From contig JAFVCX010000027.1 of NCBI GenBank assembly GCA_017478855.1, positions 1-42,426 of the forward strand: a stretch of DNA of 42,426 nucleotides. The letters are read 5' to 3'. Position numbers and translations under genes: made by a program. Positions 40,635 through 42,426 of this stretch are shown here, in pieces; within the stretch, counting starts at the first letter, position 1; each line of letters starts with the position of its first letter. The stretch comes from Muribaculaceae bacterium. GTDB taxonomy: Bacteria; Bacteroidota; Bacteroidia; Bacteroidales; Muribaculaceae. The notes below the pieces were generated by a model. The model saw nothing but the letters and a program-made list of their open reading frames with translations, made no database searches and had not been told where the DNA came from.

Positions 40635-42113
40635 TTAATCTTTAAGCCAGAAACTATGGGTGAACAGCACCAAGACGGTGAACACTTCAAGGCGGCCCAC
40701 CAGCATCTCAAACGATAGCAGCCACTTGGCCGCGTCGGGCAGCAGCCCAAACGACCCCGACGGCATGGTCACACCATAGCCCAGCCCCAAGTTGCTAATG
40801 GTGGAAATGCTCGTGTAGAGCGCGTCAAAGCTGGGCATACCCATCAAGGTGAGCATGACGGCCACCACCAGCAGCACCAGCAGATAAATCGAGAGGAAGG
40901 CAATCACTTTGGCCACCACCACATGAGGGATGGCACGGCCATCCACGCGCACTGAGGTCACAGTATTGCTGTGAAGCACGCGATAAAACTCGTTCTTGGT
41001 GTTCTTGAGCATCACGATGAAGCGGTCAATCTTGGCACCGCCCGATGTGGAGCCGGCCATGCCGCCAAAAAACATCACCACCATCAGCAGCATGGCAATG
41101 AACTCGCCTTTCGTTTCATAGTCCACGGTAGAGAATCCGGTGCTGGTGATGCAGGCAATGGTGTCGAAGGCAGCAAAGACCACTCGCTGCTCGGTATCGC
41201 GGCACATTCCCATATAGGTCATGCGAGCCACGATGATGAGAGTCACCACCGCGGCCGTGAGGAAATACCACTTGAAGGTGTCGTTGTGAAGCAACTTCTT
41301 GAACCGGCCTCGCATCAGGTTGAACAGCAACGAAAAGTTCACTCCGCCCAAAAACATGAACACCATCACCACCACATACACATAGGTTGAGTCCCAATAG
41401 GTGATGCCGGCGTTTTTGGTAGATAGGCCACCCGTCGACATCGTGGTCATGGCATGGCACACCGCGTCAAACCATCCCATGGGGCGCACCAGCAGCAAAG
41501 CCAGCACGATGGTGAGGGTAATGTAGATGAGCCATAAGTCTTTGGCCGTTTGGCTCACACGCGGACGCAGCCGCTCGTGGGTGATGCCCGTCACCTCGGC
41601 GTTAAAAAGAGCAATGCCGCCCTTATAGTTGAGCATGGGCAGCACAGCGAGGGTAAACAGAATGATTCCCATGCCGCCTATCCATTGCATCATGGCCCGC
41701 CAAAACAGCAAGCCACGAGGCACCGCCTCCAAATCGGGAATTACCGAGGAACCGGTGGTGGTGAAGCCGGCCATCGTTTCAAAAAAAGCGTCGGCCACGT
41801 TGTGCAGTGTGCCCGTGATGAAGAAGGGCAGCATGCCGAATAGCGAAAACACCACCCAAATGGTGGCCGTGAGAATGAGTCCCTCGCGCTTGCGCATCAC
41901 ACTGTTGTGAGGCTTGATGCCAAAGGTCATGCCGGCTCCCACTGTGAGCGTGATGGCGGTGGTGGCGAGAAAGGCTATCCATGTGTCGGTTTCGCCATAG
42001 AGAAACGACACCACCGTGGGAGCCACCATAAAGAGCGCCTCAATCATCAGCAGCCATCCCTGCATGCGCAGCAAGATGGGATAATTGATTTTCTGTGTGA
42101 GCACCTTAGCCAT
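40635..42113 (-). CDS. trkH: Trk-type potassium uptake protein, membrane subunit
   Basis: A 492-residue polytopic K+ channel-like transporter. The four pore loops carry filter-like sequences: TTGSSV (ETMAGFTTTGSSV), STGG (TTMSTGGLS), STGF (ACITSTGFS) and a fourth near SISTISNLGLG; FFGGMAGSTSGG precedes the fourth helix pair. It works with the cytoplasmic TrkA gate. The start overlaps the stop of the upstream trkA by ATGA, so both are translated together. Confidence 0.94.
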   Translation of the reverse strand: MAKVLTQKINYPILLRMQGWLLMIEALFMVAPTVVSFLYGETDTWIAFLATTAITLTVGAGMTFGIKPHNSVMRKREGLILTATIWVVFSLFGMLPFFITGTLHNVADAFFETMAGFTTTGSSVIPDLEAVPRGLLFWRAMMQWIGGMGIILFTLAVLPMLNYKGGIALFNAEVTGITHERLRPRVSQTAKDLWLIYITLTIVLALLLVRPMGWFDAVCHAMTTMSTGGLSTKNAGITYWDSTYVYVVVMVFMFLGGVNFSLLFNLMRGRFKKLLHNDTFKWYFLTAAVVTLIIVARMTYMGMCRDTEQRVVFAAFDTIACITSTGFSTVDYETKGEFIAMLLMVVMFFGGMAGSTSGGAKIDRFIVMLKNTKNEFYRVLHSNTVTSVRVDGRAIPHVVVAKVIAFLSIYLLVLLVVAVMLTLMGMPSFDALYTSISTISNLGLGYGVTMPSGSFGLLPDAAKWLLSFEMLVGRLEVFTVLVLFTHSFWLKD

Positions 42114-42426
42114 CAGCCAAACACTTTGTCAATCTTATGAATCACCCCCGATAGGCAGAACACCACCACGTGGTCGCCGCTTTGCAGCCGCGTGTCGCCT
42201 TTCACCAGCTGACCTTTGCCATTGCGCACGAGGCCGGCTATGGTCACACCTTCGGGCAGGTTCAGCTCGCGCACGTCGCGCTTGGTGACCTTGGCGTTGT
42301 CTTTAATCACCAGTTCGGCCACTTCGGCGTCGGTCATGGCAAGGCACTTGGCGTTCTCCTCATCGTTATCGAGCATGATTTGGAAAATGCGGCTCGATGC
42401 CAGCAGCTTTTTGTTGATGATGGTGC
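42113..42426 (-). CDS. trkA: Trk potassium regulatory protein TrkA, C-terminal part
   Basis: The 3' end of a gene that continues past the right edge; the frame stays open to 42426. The visible part reads NKKLLASSRIFQIMLDNDEE and then a TrkA-C (RCK_C) domain with LNLPEGVTIAGLVRNGKGQ and DTRLQSGDHVVVF. TrkA binds NAD(H)/nucleotides and gates TrkH. The internal ATG at 42376 is not a true start because the conserved sequence extends upstream of it. The stop overlaps trkH by 1 base within ATGA. Confidence 0.92.
   Translation of the reverse strand, partial: TIINKKLLASSRIFQIMLDNDEENAKCLAMTDAEVAELVIKDNAKVTKRDVRELNLPEGVTIAGLVRNGKGQLVKGDTRLQSGDHVVVFCLSGVIHKIDKVFG

Overview
The window looks like chromosomal DNA of a gut-type Bacteroidales bacterium, most likely Muribaculaceae or Prevotellaceae-like. 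This is inferred from promoters of the TTTG / TAnnTTTG type, AT-rich leaders instead of Shine-Dalgarno sites, DUF4369 and OmpA-like proteins, split glycine decarboxylase subunits, T9SS-like C-terminal tails and many dockerin-type Ca2+-loop repeats. Most genes are GC-rich. The R-M/tag block, the metallo-beta-lactamase (MBL) fold gene and the middle of the subtilase gene are clearly AT-richer and look acquired.

Layout. 1-133: 3' end of a 5S rRNA with a strong terminator. 134-1745: no intact gene; diverged inverted repeats, a purine-rich short repeat, a G7-type promoter and a decayed ORF. 1747-9041: co-directional MBL-fold protein, large secreted subtilase with a dockerin, and a cohesin-like scaffold with a terminal dockerin that is frameshifted in this sequence. 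9197-10610 (minus): secreted protein of unknown function and DNA-3-methyladenine glycosylase I. 10667-15443: a complete Alw26I/Eco31I/Esp3I-type (type IIS) restriction-modification system. It has a C-box operator, an apparently leaderless controller gene, an HNH endonuclease, a circularly permuted m5C methyltransferase and an m6A methyltransferase.

15742-21895: an envelope cluster. It holds a transglutaminase-like gene broken by an in-frame amber codon, an NlpC/P60 peptidase, a Tat-type dipeptide epimerase, and an SGNH/MBOAT O-acetyltransferase pair. 21900-23884: a small dockerin protein and a major OmpA-like protein. 24105-30981: lipoate ligase plus a complete glycine cleavage operon (gcvT, gcvH, gcvPA, gcvPB, lpd). 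31159-36307: secreted endonuclease I with a dockerin, DUF4369 lipoprotein, ComM-type AAA+ ATPase and a secreted protein with a T9SS-like tail. 36420-42426 (minus): trxB, a lolA-like gene, ftsK, and trkH/trkA (potassium uptake; trkA runs off the right edge).

Two systems deserve attention. One is the C-protein-controlled type IIS R-M module with a permuted methyltransferase. The other is a possible secreted cohesin-dockerin assembly: one protein with three cohesin-like modules and a dockerin, and three other dockerin-bearing secreted proteins (protease, nuclease, small beta-sandwich protein) in the same 42 kb. No integrase, transposase, CRISPR array or tRNA was recognised.
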